From: Psoroptes ovis
Taxonomy: Eukaryota > Arthropoda > Arachnida > Sarcoptiformes > Psoroptidae
Assembly: GCA_002943765.1 (NCBI GenBank)
Contig: PQWQ01000012.1
Span: 1,281,001-1,345,000 of the forward strand
DNA length: 64,000 nt
Reading direction: 5' to 3'
Positions 10,970 through 21,208 of this stretch are shown in pieces. Each line of letters opens with the position of its first letter. The first letter of the stretch is position 1. The translations under genes were made by a program, and so were the position numbers. Under the pieces are notes generated by a model. The model had not been told where the DNA came from and did no database searches. It worked only from the letters and a program-made list of their open reading frames with translations.

Positions 10970-12562
10970 CTAAAATCCATTCGATGAATGATTATTTGGC
11001 AATTTTTTTGATATTTTAGTTATTTTTCTAATTGTTGGCAATATTGGTGATGATTTTGTTTTTGGCAAATTATCGACAAGTTTTTGTTGTTGTTCACCAT
11101 TGTTGACATCATGTTTATCATGTTGACCATTCATTAGTTTATCATCATCACTATTTTTTAATGGTTGATCATTTGATATTTGATTATCGTTCGATTTTTT
11201 TTCTTGTTGTTCTTCATGTTGTTTTTGCTTTGATTGATCATGATCATCATCATTATGATGTTTATGATTATTTACTTTATCATTGATTGAATTCTCATTT
11301 TTCTCATCAGTGTTTTGGCCATCATCACCATTCAAATCACTGTGATTTGTTTGATTATCATCAATATGATTAGCATCAGTATTATTGGCCAAAGTTTCTT
11401 CAATATCATTTGTTTTATTCATTAATTGATCGACAATATTGTTTACTTGATCTTTCAGTTCTTTAATTTCAATTTTAAATTTTTCATCCAAATTTTCTGC
11501 TAATTTTGATATTGATGAAGATATTGTTGATGATGCTGATGATGGTAAGATCGATGCTTCGGTTGACGATACTGGTCCTGGTGTTGGTGTAGTCGTCGAC
11601 GTTGTTGCGTTCATATCATTTGGCGTATCATTTTTCGCTGATGAATTGTTTGCATCATTCAAATCATTGACAATTGGTTTTATTGCATCCAATGCTGGTT
11701 TCGTGATTTCATTCATCGATGTTTGTGATGTTTCAATTGGTTTGACGCTTGTATCAGTTGCTTCGATTGGTTTCAATGGTTTTTTAAATATTTGTACAAT
11801 ATTAATTTTCAAGTTATTCACAATTGTAAACAATTGTTCGAAGAAAATTTGTCCATTCAAATATGATTTCAAGTGTGTATTTGAGCGTTTGACGAACACT
11901 GATAAACGTTGAAATATTTCACTGATTTTAATATCATTTAAATTCAATTTCATTGTATCTTTATCATTATCATGATTATGTACATCTTCAGGCACTGGAA
12001 ACCAATATTTTAATCTTACTTCAATTGAAGATAAAAACTTGTCCAATTTCTTGTAAAATTCACTCATCGAATAATTCAACAAAGATTTAATCGACAATAA
12101 TGATTCGAGCATATATTTTGGCATCAACATAGTTTTATCATAAACAACAATGGTTAATCGATGAAAATTTTGCATTTGTTTATGGATAAAATCAAAACTA
12201 TCGGATGCCATTGAATCTGCATAAGTAACTGAATGGATCAATGAATAAATTTTGAAAATCAAATTGAAAATTGGAAAATTGAATATATCATGCATCAAAG
12301 AAATCAAACAAAACTCACCAGGTCGCTGTGGTACGAAATTAATCATTGCATAGATCAATGTACGAATATTTTCACCAAATTTTCCCAATACATTTTCACC
12401 ATTATTTGTTAACTTCATATAATTATTATCAATAAGTATGATCATTTGTTCAACAAACGGAACATTTTTTCTAAAACGATCAATAATTTTCAATTGTAAC
12501 AATGGATGATCATCGATGTTTTTGCGGTCATTTTGGTCAAATAAAAGCGTTTTGAATGTCAT
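10970..12562 (-). CDS. Perilipin-like lipid droplet protein (probable)
   Basis: The frame is open throughout, but a stopless 102-nt intron (12217-12318; GTGAGT donor, TTATGCAG acceptor) probably interrupts it, giving exons 12319-12562 and 10970-12216 and 496 aa. The N-terminal half resembles insect Lsd/perilipin proteins: an opening segment with NNYMKL...ENVLGKFGENI, a helical middle, then KYWFPVPED followed by an acidic gap, a helix with VFVKRSNTHLKSYL and a hydrophobic helix ending IVNN. This order matches the YFP..YL..IN layout that I recall for Drosophila Lsd. The C-terminal 200 residues are a polar Asn/Asp/His/Lys tail. If right, it coats lipid droplets and controls lipase access. Family assignment is by eye. 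Confidence 0.55.
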   Translation of the reverse strand: MTFKTLLFDQNDRKNIDDHPLLQLKIIDRFRKNVPFVEQMIILIDNNYMKLTNNGENVLGKFGENIRTLIYAMINFVPQRPGEFCLISLMHDIFNFPIFNLIFKIYSLIHSVTYADSMASDSFDFIHKQMQNFHRLTIVVYDKTMLMPKYMLESLLSIKSLLNYSMSEFYKKLDKFLSSIEVRLKYWFPVPEDVHNHDNDKDTMKLNLNDIKISEIFQRLSVFVKRSNTHLKSYLNGQIFFEQLFTIVNNLKINIVQIFKKPLKPIEATDTSVKPIETSQTSMNEITKPALDAIKPIVNDLNDANNSSAKNDTPNDMNATTSTTTPTPGPVSSTEASILPSSASSTISSSISKLAENLDEKFKIEIKELKDQVNNIVDQLMNKTNDIEETLANNTDANHIDDNQTNHSDLNGDDGQNTDEKNENSINDKVNNHKHHNDDDHDQSKQKQHEEQQEKKSNDNQISNDQPLKNSDDDKLMNGQHDKHDVNNGEQQQKLVDNLPKTKSSPILPTIRKITKISKKLPNNHSSNGF

Positions 12563-14167
12563 TTTCTATTTGGTCGTCGTCGTTGTTTTGTAGTCGACAC
12601 TTTGATTTAATGATTGATTGATTTTAGTTGAGAAACAAACGAATGAAAAAAAAATCAATTCAATTTAAAATTCAATGTTCAATGATCGACAGCCAAACAT
12701 TGAATGATTGAAGTTTGAATAAAGACAAAACTTTTGATATTTTTCAAAAAATTTTAATTTAAATGAGCAACAACAAACACCAACCAACAAACCAATCAAA
12801 ATAATTTGACAACAGAAACAAAAATAAAAAAAAAATAATTGAAATTGTTTAAAAATGACAAATGTTCAAATAATTATTTTCAAATAATGAAATAATGTTC
12901 AAATGTCATTTAATTTTTCAATTTTTTGTGTCCAAATTCAATGATAAATATTGATCAAATAATTTGATTTATATTTATAGATATTTGATTGATTGATTAA
13001 TCATTAATCATTGATGAATGTTATTGAATATTATTGATTATCATGACAGACATTTTTAAAAATGTATTTAAAATACAATTAATCAAATTATGATAAAATA
13101 TGAACCAAATAAATGAATCTAATTATAATCAAGTGTATTATCAATTTAAAAGTATTTTTATAAAGCTGGTATTTATGTATTTGTTATGATTAAATGATTA
13201 TGACAATTATTTAATCAATTTATTTTTATCCGAATTTCATTTCATGCAGACATTGATCGTTCGATTATTTTGGATTTCCATTTTTCAAATAATGATCATT
13301 GTTAATGATTGTAATTGAATGGTGAATACAGATGATACTTGGCCATATCTTTGAATAGTAAAAAAATGTGAAATCTTCGAGCTTAATAAATGAAAGTTAC
13401 ATACATAAACTCATACATATGTACCAAATATATCGTTGTAAATCAATTAAATCAACGAAACAATCAATGAATTCGATTCGATCATCATTAATGGTTATGT
13501 ACTCTATTTCTTCATTTATTGAATCGAAACAATTCACAAGGATGTACAAATGGTAAACATTCATAGATGGTAATGGCAATCATTGTCATTGTTATCATCA
13601 CCAATGTACATGTAACAATAAGGTACATTCAAATGAATGGAAAATTTGTTTAATTTGATTTATTGATCTGATTTCATTTGGAAAAACAAATATTTCGGGC
13701 TGTCCAATAAGTTCATTACTATTATATTCATCGAAAAAGAATATCGGAAATTGATATGAACTTTTCGGCCATCATAATACATAGGAAGACAACATTATTA
13801 TCATTTATTTATTTATTTATTTCAAATTTTGGACAATGATTATGAATTGAATAAACAAATGATATGTTTGAAAATTATTTTCGTAGAAAATATGTCAAGG
13901 ATAATGATTTGTGATGTATGGAAAATGAATTTAATTTAAATTAAAAATTTTCAATGATTCGAATTGGAAAAAAATAGATCAACAATTATTCAGTACAATG
14001 ATTCAATTGGTAAAGATGATGACAAGTGAAAATTTTTTCACCTTATTAGGCCTGATTTGAATTTTCGACCGATTCTCCGTCGAGGAAAGATTAGTGATGA
14101 TATATTAATAATGATGAATTTATGATGATCATTTTTGATTCATCGTATTTTGACCATAAACAACCGA
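12563..14167. other. Intergenic, no gene seen
   Basis: Upstream space shared by the perilipin-like gene (minus) and TMEM222 (plus). Short frames near 13368-13579 occur on both strands and are not convincing. A sequence near 13697-13785 resembles the ends of a mariner-type element (see findings). Confidence 0.55.
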
Positions 14168-14847
14168 ATGGATATGAATCATCGTCGTGGACATGAACGT
14201 AGACAATCAATGCATCCTGCATCATCGACTATATTCGAACCGTATTGTATTGTTTGGTGTATGTTACCGATAATATCATCACTGCTGCCATTTATTGGCC
14301 ATCTAGCGATAACCGATTCAAACGGTAATATATGGGATTTTTCTGAATCAAATTTCGTTACGGAAAATAATTTTACGTTCGGTAAACCGATGAAATTTTT
14401 ACGATTAAACATTGCTCATCATCATCCACATCAACGTATTGATTCAAAACGTTGGAATCATAGTATTGATATAGCTAGAAATTTGTATAATAATAAATTG
14501 GTGCGTATTTATAGAGTGGTATTTGAATAAATGGTGATATAATGCATTGTCATTTCATTTTTCAATCCAATTAGCATCTTATTCTGTGGTCAAATTGTCA
14601 TTCGTTCGTATGTGAAGTATTGAATCAATATGAAAATAAACAAAATTATACAATGATTAAATTGTTATGGAATTTTACCATCAATTCGAATTATGTAAGG
14701 TAAATTATGTTCAAATGTTTTTGGGTTAATATTTTAAATGTTTATCTCTTCTGAATTTTAAACATTAGCTTCTATTCAATGATATCAATATGGTCAACAT
14801 GGTTGATGGTCATTTTGACAGCTATTTTGATGTATTTTTATGCATGA
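14168..14847 (+). CDS. TMEM222: TMEM222-family membrane protein
   Basis: Three exons (14168-14500, 14575-14699, 14769-14847) with introns of 74 and 69 nt encode 178 aa. Exon 1 has EPYCIVWCMLPIISSLLPFIGH, then GNIWDFSESNFVTENNFTFGKP, matching the family pattern YCVVW..P..W.FP.IGH...D.G.I.DF...YFV...N..FGKP. Exon 2 supplies the NCHSFV motif and exon 3, after a split Ser codon (NYVS), a C-terminal membrane helix. TMEM222 proteins have an NlpC/P60-like His/Cys core and membrane segments; their biochemical role is not settled. The ATG at 14168 is the first in frame. The gene converges on the group 21 allergen gene. Confidence 0.9.
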
Positions 14848-14994
14848 TCATCAGTTGTAGATGACCATGATAAATGATAATCGAATGACATTGTCAAAGG
14901 TTAAATTTTTAAACAAAACAAATTTTGGAATTAATTTTAATTTTTATTCAATTAAAATATCAACATTTTTGGAAAAAATTAAATTGAATCTGAT

Positions 14995-15479
14995 TTAATC
15001 ATCATTGGTGTCCATATTTTTAACTTTTTCAGTTAATGAATCTAATTCTTTGGTCAATAATTTGGCTATTTCCAATAAACTATCAACATTATATTTTTCA
15101 AATAAATTCAAATCTTTTCGTTGACTTTCTCTTTGAAGATATCGTACGGAACCTTTTAAAAAATTTTCACTAATAGTTAATTCACGTAGAATTTTTTCTT
15201 TCAGTTCTTTATCATGTGTTTTTAATAATTCTTTATAATTCATACTAAGCACCAACAAGCCTCTTTCCAATTCATCATATTTATCTTCAATTTCTTCCAT
15301 TAATAAACGATCAAATTCATTATGCCATTTATCTTCATCATTTTTACAAATGACCATACCTAATAAATGGGTGAAAAAATGATTATAATAATTAATCAAA
15401 TCAATACAATCATCAAAAAAATCAAACCTGAAACGGTAATGGCCATTGCAAGAGCACACAAAGCTATGATGAATTTCAT
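14995..15479 (-). CDS. Group 21 mite allergen (Der p 21-like)
   Basis: Two exons, 15428-15479 and 14995-15359, with a 68-nt intron that splits the Gly codon just after the signal peptide, give 138 aa. The first exon encodes MKFIIALCALAMAITVSG, a secretory signal. The mature part has the group 5/21 three-helix pattern: EFDRLLMEEIE.K.DELERGLL, KELKEKILRELTISENF and RKDLNLFEKYN. Length agrees with Der p 21 (about 140 aa). These are secreted helical-bundle proteins of the mite gut, probably hydrophobic-ligand binders; they are major IgE targets. The gene is head-to-head with the group 5 gene and has the same intron position. Confidence 0.93.
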
Positions 15480-15606
15480 TTTTTAAATTTTTAAATTATT
15501 AAAAAAATATGATCAAAATTAATTTCAAATTATTATTTCAAATTAGAATCGATTTATCAAAATAAAACAAATATCAAATGATTGGATCTATAAAAAACGT
15601 CAGTCA

Positions 15607-15614
15607 TTTATATA
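15607..15614 (-). promoter_or_regulatory. TATA box of group 21 allergen gene
   Basis: TATATAAA on the minus strand, about 130 nt upstream of the group 21 start codon, implying a 5' leader of about 100 nt. Confidence 0.45.
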
Positions 15615-16144
15615 TCGATATTCCAATGTTTTACGATGATAAATGTATCATTATTACCGTTAATTTTACCAAAACAATCGAAAAAATCAAGATTCTGTAA
15701 CCAACCAATCAAAACGATTAATCATAAAAACATAAACACTTGAGATAATTTCAAAAGATTTGTTTATTTGGTTTGATTTTGGTGATTTTCTTAACTTTTT
15801 AAATTAAAATTGAGCAAAATGAATCATTAAATAATTTCAATTATTCTGTACTTTTTTACACGATGCACCAAATCCTGGTTCAGTGCAAAACTTTCTTTCA
15901 TTCGTTTATTTGGAAATTGATCCAAATCAGTCCAAATATATCTTAATTTGTACCGTTTGGACAAAAAACAACAATCAAAAACTCATGATATTTTTATTTC
16001 CAAAAACAAAATCCAATAACAAAATCAATCCTATTGATATGTGACATAATTGAGATTTCTAAGATAATCTCAAAGATAATAGATAACTGGAATCTTTAAT
16101 AAACTTTGGTGAAAAATCTCATGTAAAACATATCGAAAAAACCA

Positions 16145-16152
16145 TATAAAAA
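16145..16152 (+). promoter_or_regulatory. TATA box of group 5 allergen gene
   Basis: TATAAAAA 120 nt upstream of the group 5 start codon, implying a leader of about 90 nt, similar to the divergent group 21 gene. Confidence 0.5.
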
Positions 16153-16264
16153 CCTTTGATTATGATCAACAAATGAAACAATAACGATCTTATTTCTAGT
16201 TTAGTCGATTCTTAGACCGATTAATCGTTTTGAAATCAATTTAAATCAATCAAAATTCAATAAA

Positions 16265-16756
16265 ATGAAATACATCATAGCAGCCATTGTAATCGTCGCT
16301 TCATTAGCCGGTAATGTATTCAAATGAAAATAAATGAACTAATTATTATAAAATTAATTTGTTAATTAATTACAATTACAATTTTAATTACAATCAGTTA
16401 TCGACGCTTATGAACCACCGAAAAAACGTGATTATCAAAATGAATTCGATTTCTTATTGATGCAACGTATACATGAACAAATTAAAAAAAGTGAAACAAG
16501 ATTATTATATTTACAACAACAAATTAATCAATTCAAAGCTAATCCAACTGCTGAAATGAAAGAACAATTGCTAAACGAAATGGATACATCATTAGCATTG
16601 TTAGATGGTGGTATAGCTGTCGTTGGACGACAATTAAAACGTAATGATTTAGATATATTTGAACGTTATAATTATGAAATGGCACAAAAAGCAATGGAAA
16701 CATTGAAACGTGATATGAAAGCTGAAGAAGAAAAAATTAGAATGATTGAAGTTTGA
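16265..16756 (+). CDS. Group 5 mite allergen (Der p 5-like)
   Basis: Exons 16265-16310 and 16398-16756, separated by an 87-nt intron inside the signal peptide, give 134 aa; Der p 5 is about 132. The signal peptide is MKYIIAAIVIVASLAVIDA. The mature protein carries the family landmarks DYQNEFDFLLMQRIHEQIKK, AEMKEQLLNEMD and DLDIFERYN and ends in IRMIEV, close to the KIEV ending of group 5 allergens. It folds as a three-helix bundle, is secreted in the gut and is thought to bind lipidic ligands. The first exon is too short to appear as an open frame and is placed from the signal peptide and splice sites. It shares architecture with the group 21 gene next to it. Confidence 0.95.
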
Positions 16757-18489
16757 ATGCTTGTAATTGTTGATTGTAATAATAATAAGACAATAATAAT
16801 AATAATGATTTAATTATGATTATTTTCGATGAAAAATTGAAATTGGAATCATTGATTTATTGATTTAAATTGAAAATGAAAATAAATCGACACCATTCAA
16901 TTCATTTCAAAATTAAGAAATTTTTAAGAAAAAATTTCAAGAAATCTAATTATAATAATAATTAAAAGATTACATAATTGTAATCATCGGAGCTGTTTTG
17001 AAATACTCGATATATTTTCCTTCAAAAAAAAATGCAGATTTTCATTGATCACACAAAAAATGCTAAAAGATTTTCATTTACCATTGACCTTGATCAATAT
17101 TGATTGGATCCAAAAATTTAAAAAAATTTTTAATTATTATTATGAACATATGCACAATGTAATCATCAATTTCAAATTTGAATCAATCAGTGTATGAATA
17201 TGAAACAATATTGATCAATTTGAATGATGAAACAAACAAATAAACAAACAGAAAAATACAGAAAATATGAAACAATTAAATAATTACATACACACGTAAA
17301 ATGTGTTTGAAACTCGAAGATTTTTTCGAAATCAAATTTCAAATGAAATTTGACATTTTTTTTTTTTGTTGATCAAAATCGATGATTGCCGATGATTGAC
17401 TTGTGGTGAAGCTTGCGCAACATGATTGTAATGACAATTGTCAATCGAGCAATATATTGAATTTGCTCTCCGATTCGATCGATCAATCAGATCGATTCAG
17501 ACCAATCAACCAATCAGTCTATCAATTAATGGATCGATCAAATTAAATTAGACCGATCAATATGGTCAATTAATTGATTGATTGATTCATTATTTTATGA
17601 TTTTATCAAATCTATCAATCAATTCGGTATTCATTTTGATTGAAATCAATAATGATCACTTGATGAACGACAATCGACAAGCTTGATGAATGTCCTCGAT
17701 ATTATTGTCAAAGACTGAATTGGAAATGACACAAAACTGATCATGAATGTTTGTCCAGAATGGTGAATGTCATTATCAATATTTATCAATATTTGTAAAT
17801 CAGAGACAATCTGATTAAAATCAATTGATCAATTAGGTCTTTATGAATTATTATTAATCGAATCAAATTATGTAACATGTAATTATTATATTGGAAATAC
17901 AAAACAAAACAAAAAAAAAATGTTCAAAAACCGATAACGCCACATGTCACCGAGGTGTGTTCCCAAATGAATACTGAAAACAAGCAAACTAATGAGCAAT
18001 TATCATCAATTAAATGGGCGAAAATCATTTTCATTTTTCATATATTTCGGTCCGAATAAAAATCATTTGGAATTTCTTACATTGGTAACACAATTTCTCG
18101 AAAAAAGTTTCGCAAAATTAAAAATTGATAATGAAAAATATATAAATTCATTCAATCAATTTTCAAAAAAATGTCAATTAACTACTTTACTTTGCTTGAA
18201 CATTTATTCATTTTCTCCTGTCAAAAACAATGATGATGGCAAGAGACATGATGGCAGCCAAAGAGCCAAACAATCGTTCGGTGTGTCTGCGTAGAGATCC
18301 AACGTAACCACAATAAATTATTCAACAATCAATTAATTATCATAATGAGACAATGAATGCTAATTATTAGTGTTTTTGTTATTGTAATTTATTAATTTTT
18401 CTATTTTTTTTTTTTTTTTTTTGATCGTCTTGGAAAGTATTGGGAGAAGTGAGGAAAAACAATCAATTCAAATCAATTGTCAAAATATG
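16757..18489. other. Intergenic, no gene seen
   Basis: Holds the 3' end of the group 5 gene (AATAAA at 16881-16886) and distal upstream sequence of the secreted protein gene at 18733. A 100-aa frame at 17992-18294 has no recognisable feature and is not called. A T tract lies near 18400-18422. Confidence 0.55.
16881..16886 (+). terminator. Poly(A) signal candidate, group 5 gene
   Basis: AATAAA 125 nt after the group 5 stop codon. Confidence 0.4.
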
Positions 18490-18497
18490 TATAAATA
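18490..18497 (+). promoter_or_regulatory. TATA box of secreted protein gene at 18733
   Basis: TATAAATA 243 nt upstream of the start codon, a spacing close to that of the paralogue at 5474. Confidence 0.5.
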
Positions 18498-18732
18498 CCA
18501 GTAATTTGTGACATGTTTGAAATCATATTCAATCAATTTGCAATCAGCAATCAGCAGCAGCAGCAGCCGAAACCACAATTGTATTTGTTTGGTTTTTTTG
18601 TTTGAAAAAATTTCAATTTCTTCGTTCGAGAGTCTTTAAATAATAATTGAAAATTGTCTTTGATTTTGGTGGAATTTCAACCGTTTGAAATTTTAAAATA
18701 AATTCAATTTGATCATCTTCGATATTATCGAT

Positions 18733-19488
18733 ATGCTTAGTGTAAGTCAATTTTGTTTTTCGGTGAATTTCCCAGGTTTGATTTTAGCCGGATTTTTTTT
18801 CTTGTGTTTTTACAGTTAATATTATCTTTTGGTCTACTACTTGGTACGGCTTATGCCAAACCATATGGTTATCATGGTGGTGGTGGTGGCGGTGGTGGTT
18901 ATGGTCATGGTTATGGCCATGTAGTTCATGCAGCCGTACTAAGTCATCATAATGTTAAATATTATGATGTGCCAAGGTAAAGGGTTTTATTTTTTTTTTA
19001 ATATTTTTTTTTCAATGATAAAATTTCAATTATTATTTAGTCATGGTTATGTAAAACCAACAACAATCGATGTACCACCGAATCATTTACCGGTCAATTT
19101 TATATTCCGTTCAGCATCAAGCAGAATACATGCACAACAAAAACATGAAAGTGCACCTGGTTCATATCAACAATCACATTCGAAAGATGAACCACATGTA
19201 CTTAAACATACGGTCACTAAACCGATTATACAAGAAGTACATGAAGTTATTTCACCATATCGTAAAGTTGTACAAACAATCGAACCGGTTAAAGAAGAAG
19301 TTAAAACAATTGTTGCACGTGGTACACATGGTTATCATGGTGGTGGTGGTGGTGATTATGGCTATATGAGTGGTGGCGGTGGTGGATACGGACATGATAT
19401 GAGTTATGATGGTGGTAGTTCTTATGGTGGTGATATGGGTGGATACGGTGGTGGCGGCGGTGCAATGGATTATGGTGGTCATTATTGA
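18733..19488 (+). CDS. Secreted Gly/Tyr/His-rich protein with PYRK core (copy 2)
   Basis: Three exons, 18733-18741 (only Met-Leu-Ser), 18816-18976 and 19041-19488, with introns of 74 and 64 nt, give 205 aa. The signal peptide MLSLILSFGLLLGTAYA is completed only by using the 9-nt first exon. A GYHGGGGGGGGYGHGYGH repeat follows, then the core shared with the gene at 5474 (RSASSRIHAQQKHES, DEPHVLKHTVTKPIIQEVHE, SPYRKVVQTIEPVKEE, TIVARG), and a second Gly/Tyr-rich repeat to the end. Gly/Tyr/His-rich flanks are typical of arthropod cuticle or silk-like structural proteins, so a cuticular or secreted matrix role is likely. An open frame continuing upstream of 18816 is intron. Confidence 0.88.
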
Positions 19489-19788
19489 TGACAAAATTAT
19501 TAATACAAAACAATTGATTTTTCAATAATGTAAATCAATTTAATTTATTTATTTTAATTATTTATTCATTCATTCGAAAAAATCAACAATGATTACTTCG
19601 GTATTCATTCATTCATGTATCCATTCATTGTAATCAATGATAAAACAAAACAAAATTCATTCATTTTTCTGCAATTTTTTCAGGTGATATTACAATAGTT
19701 AATAATTTCAAATCTCCAAAATACTTTAATCTTGAATTTCTTGTTTAAAAAATTTAAATTAAATATGTTTCAACCAATTACTTTTGTT

Positions 19789-20853
19789 TTAATCACATTT
19801 TGATTGTCTTTGATCATTTTGTTCAATTTTTTCTTCTTGATTGCTTTCGATGGCTAAAGATTCTTGGTGCATATGATTTGATTCTGCCGGCTCTGATGAT
19901 TTCACATCTTCGGAATTCGGAATTTCATCGATATGGCTTTGTTCAACTTTGATTTCGTTCAATGAATTCTCTCGATCATCATTATCATTGATCGAATCAG
20001 TATTGTTTTTATCGAAATTATCATCACCGAAATTTTTTCGAATAAATTCAATTAAATTATATTTACAATTTCTACGATAATCATCAAGTATCGATATACA
20101 ACATGCCTTACTGAGAACATTTATCTGTATAAATTTATCCGGATCGGTTAAATTTGCATACCAATTTGGCCGCTGTTCTTGAACGATTTCAATCACCATT
20201 TTTTGTAATGATTTTTCCGTTATTGTTGTTGATGAATAATTACGAATACGACAATTTACTTGATATGAACAAACATTTTTCGGCACAATACTACTGTCTG
20301 ATTTAAATATGTCTGTTAATTTTTGTTGTAATTTATCAATACGACATGTTTGTATAACAGGTATTAATCGTTGAATATATCGACAATTTTGTCGATGATT
20401 TTGTTGTAAATCTAACCATAATTGCTTGGAAATTGATTGTGGATCAATTTTCTTCTGATTATCATTATTATTATCGTTATCACCATCATTATTATTATTT
20501 TGAATACGAATAAATAATAAATTTTTACAATTTGTATTTATTTGTAAAAAATGTCGATTATTTTTTTGTTCAGCCAACAATTCTGCTTCGATACAAGCAT
20601 CAATATCATCGGGATCTGGTTTTTTTCTGTCATCGTTGCCGCAATCATTGCCCGAATATAAACGATCATAGATTTGATTCAAAATATTATACGATTCTTT
20701 TAAACAATAATATTCTTTTTGATTACAAGTAACTAAAAACCCTTTGAAACCATCACCAAGTTGCACACGATTATTATTTATATTATTATTCTTGAAATAA
20801 AAACGTTTCTTTTTCTTTTTATTTTGTTTTTTTAATTTATGATTATTATCCAT
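19789..20853 (-). CDS. THUMPD1: THUMPD1/Tan1 tRNA acetylation adaptor
   Basis: Single-exon 354-aa protein, the same length as human THUMPD1 (about 353). After a basic N-terminus comes GFKGFLVTCNQKEYYCLKES, the family opening, then an acidic insert, NLLFIRIQ, the segment RYIQRLIPVIQTCR and a THUMP domain at about 170-285 containing YQVNCRIRNYSST and INVLSKACCISILDDYRRNCKYNL. THUMPD1/Tan1 binds tRNA through its THUMP domain and helps NAT10/Kre33 form N4-acetylcytidine in the D-arm of tRNA-Ser and tRNA-Leu. The C-terminus is an acidic low-complexity tail. It is divergent from GRWD1 with 355 nt between start codons. Confidence 0.93.
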   Translation of the reverse strand: MDNNHKLKKQNKKKKKRFYFKNNNINNNRVQLGDGFKGFLVTCNQKEYYCLKESYNILNQIYDRLYSGNDCGNDDRKKPDPDDIDACIEAELLAEQKNNRHFLQINTNCKNLLFIRIQNNNNDGDNDNNNDNQKKIDPQSISKQLWLDLQQNHRQNCRYIQRLIPVIQTCRIDKLQQKLTDIFKSDSSIVPKNVCSYQVNCRIRNYSSTTITEKSLQKMVIEIVQEQRPNWYANLTDPDKFIQINVLSKACCISILDDYRRNCKYNLIEFIRKNFGDDNFDKNNTDSINDNDDRENSLNEIKVEQSHIDEIPNSEDVKSSEPAESNHMHQESLAIESNQEEKIEQNDQRQSKCD

Positions 20854-21208
20854 TTGAAAAAATTATTTAAATTTAAAAAAAAATTTGAAAAATTAAAAAT
20901 TTGAAATTTTTTCAAAAATCAAAACATTTGACCTATACGGTCAGAATAGCCGTCATCGAATCATAAAGCCAGAAGCACATGTTTTCGATCGATGTACAAA
21001 TAGCCGCTGATTGTTATTTAAATCTCATCAAACACAATACAACACATGCATTGAATTTGTATGGAAAAAACTTGATTCGACCAACAAATCACAAATCATT
21101 TATATAAACATACATTCATTCAAAGAAAAATAGAAAAAGAAAAATTTGCAAATACACGTGTTTGATTTTTTTTACGTAAATTTATTTTCATTTCGATTTA
21201 AATTAATC
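20854..21208. promoter_or_regulatory. Divergent promoter THUMPD1/GRWD1
   Basis: A 355-bp space between two head-to-head start codons of genes that act in tRNA modification and ribosome assembly. No TATA box is obvious close to either start; a shared housekeeping promoter is inferred from position only. Confidence 0.4.

Larger units (their letters stand above)
15480..16264. promoter_or_regulatory. Divergent promoter of allergen gene pair
   Basis: This 785-bp space separates the start codons of the group 21 (minus) and group 5 (plus) genes. A TATA-like TATATAAA on the minus strand (15607-15614) lies about 130 nt before the group 21 start, and TATAAAAA on the plus strand (16145-16152) lies 120 nt before the group 5 start. 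The near-equal spacing supports two core promoters in one shared region. Confidence 0.55.

Noticed and set aside
17992..18294. 100-aa plus-strand frame
   Set aside because: Weakly protein-like, but no recognisable family, no neighbour relation and no clear promoter or splice support.
19252..19525. Thr/Ile- and His-rich minus-strand frames
   Set aside because: They are antisense shadows of the GGT-repeat coding region of the gene at 18733.
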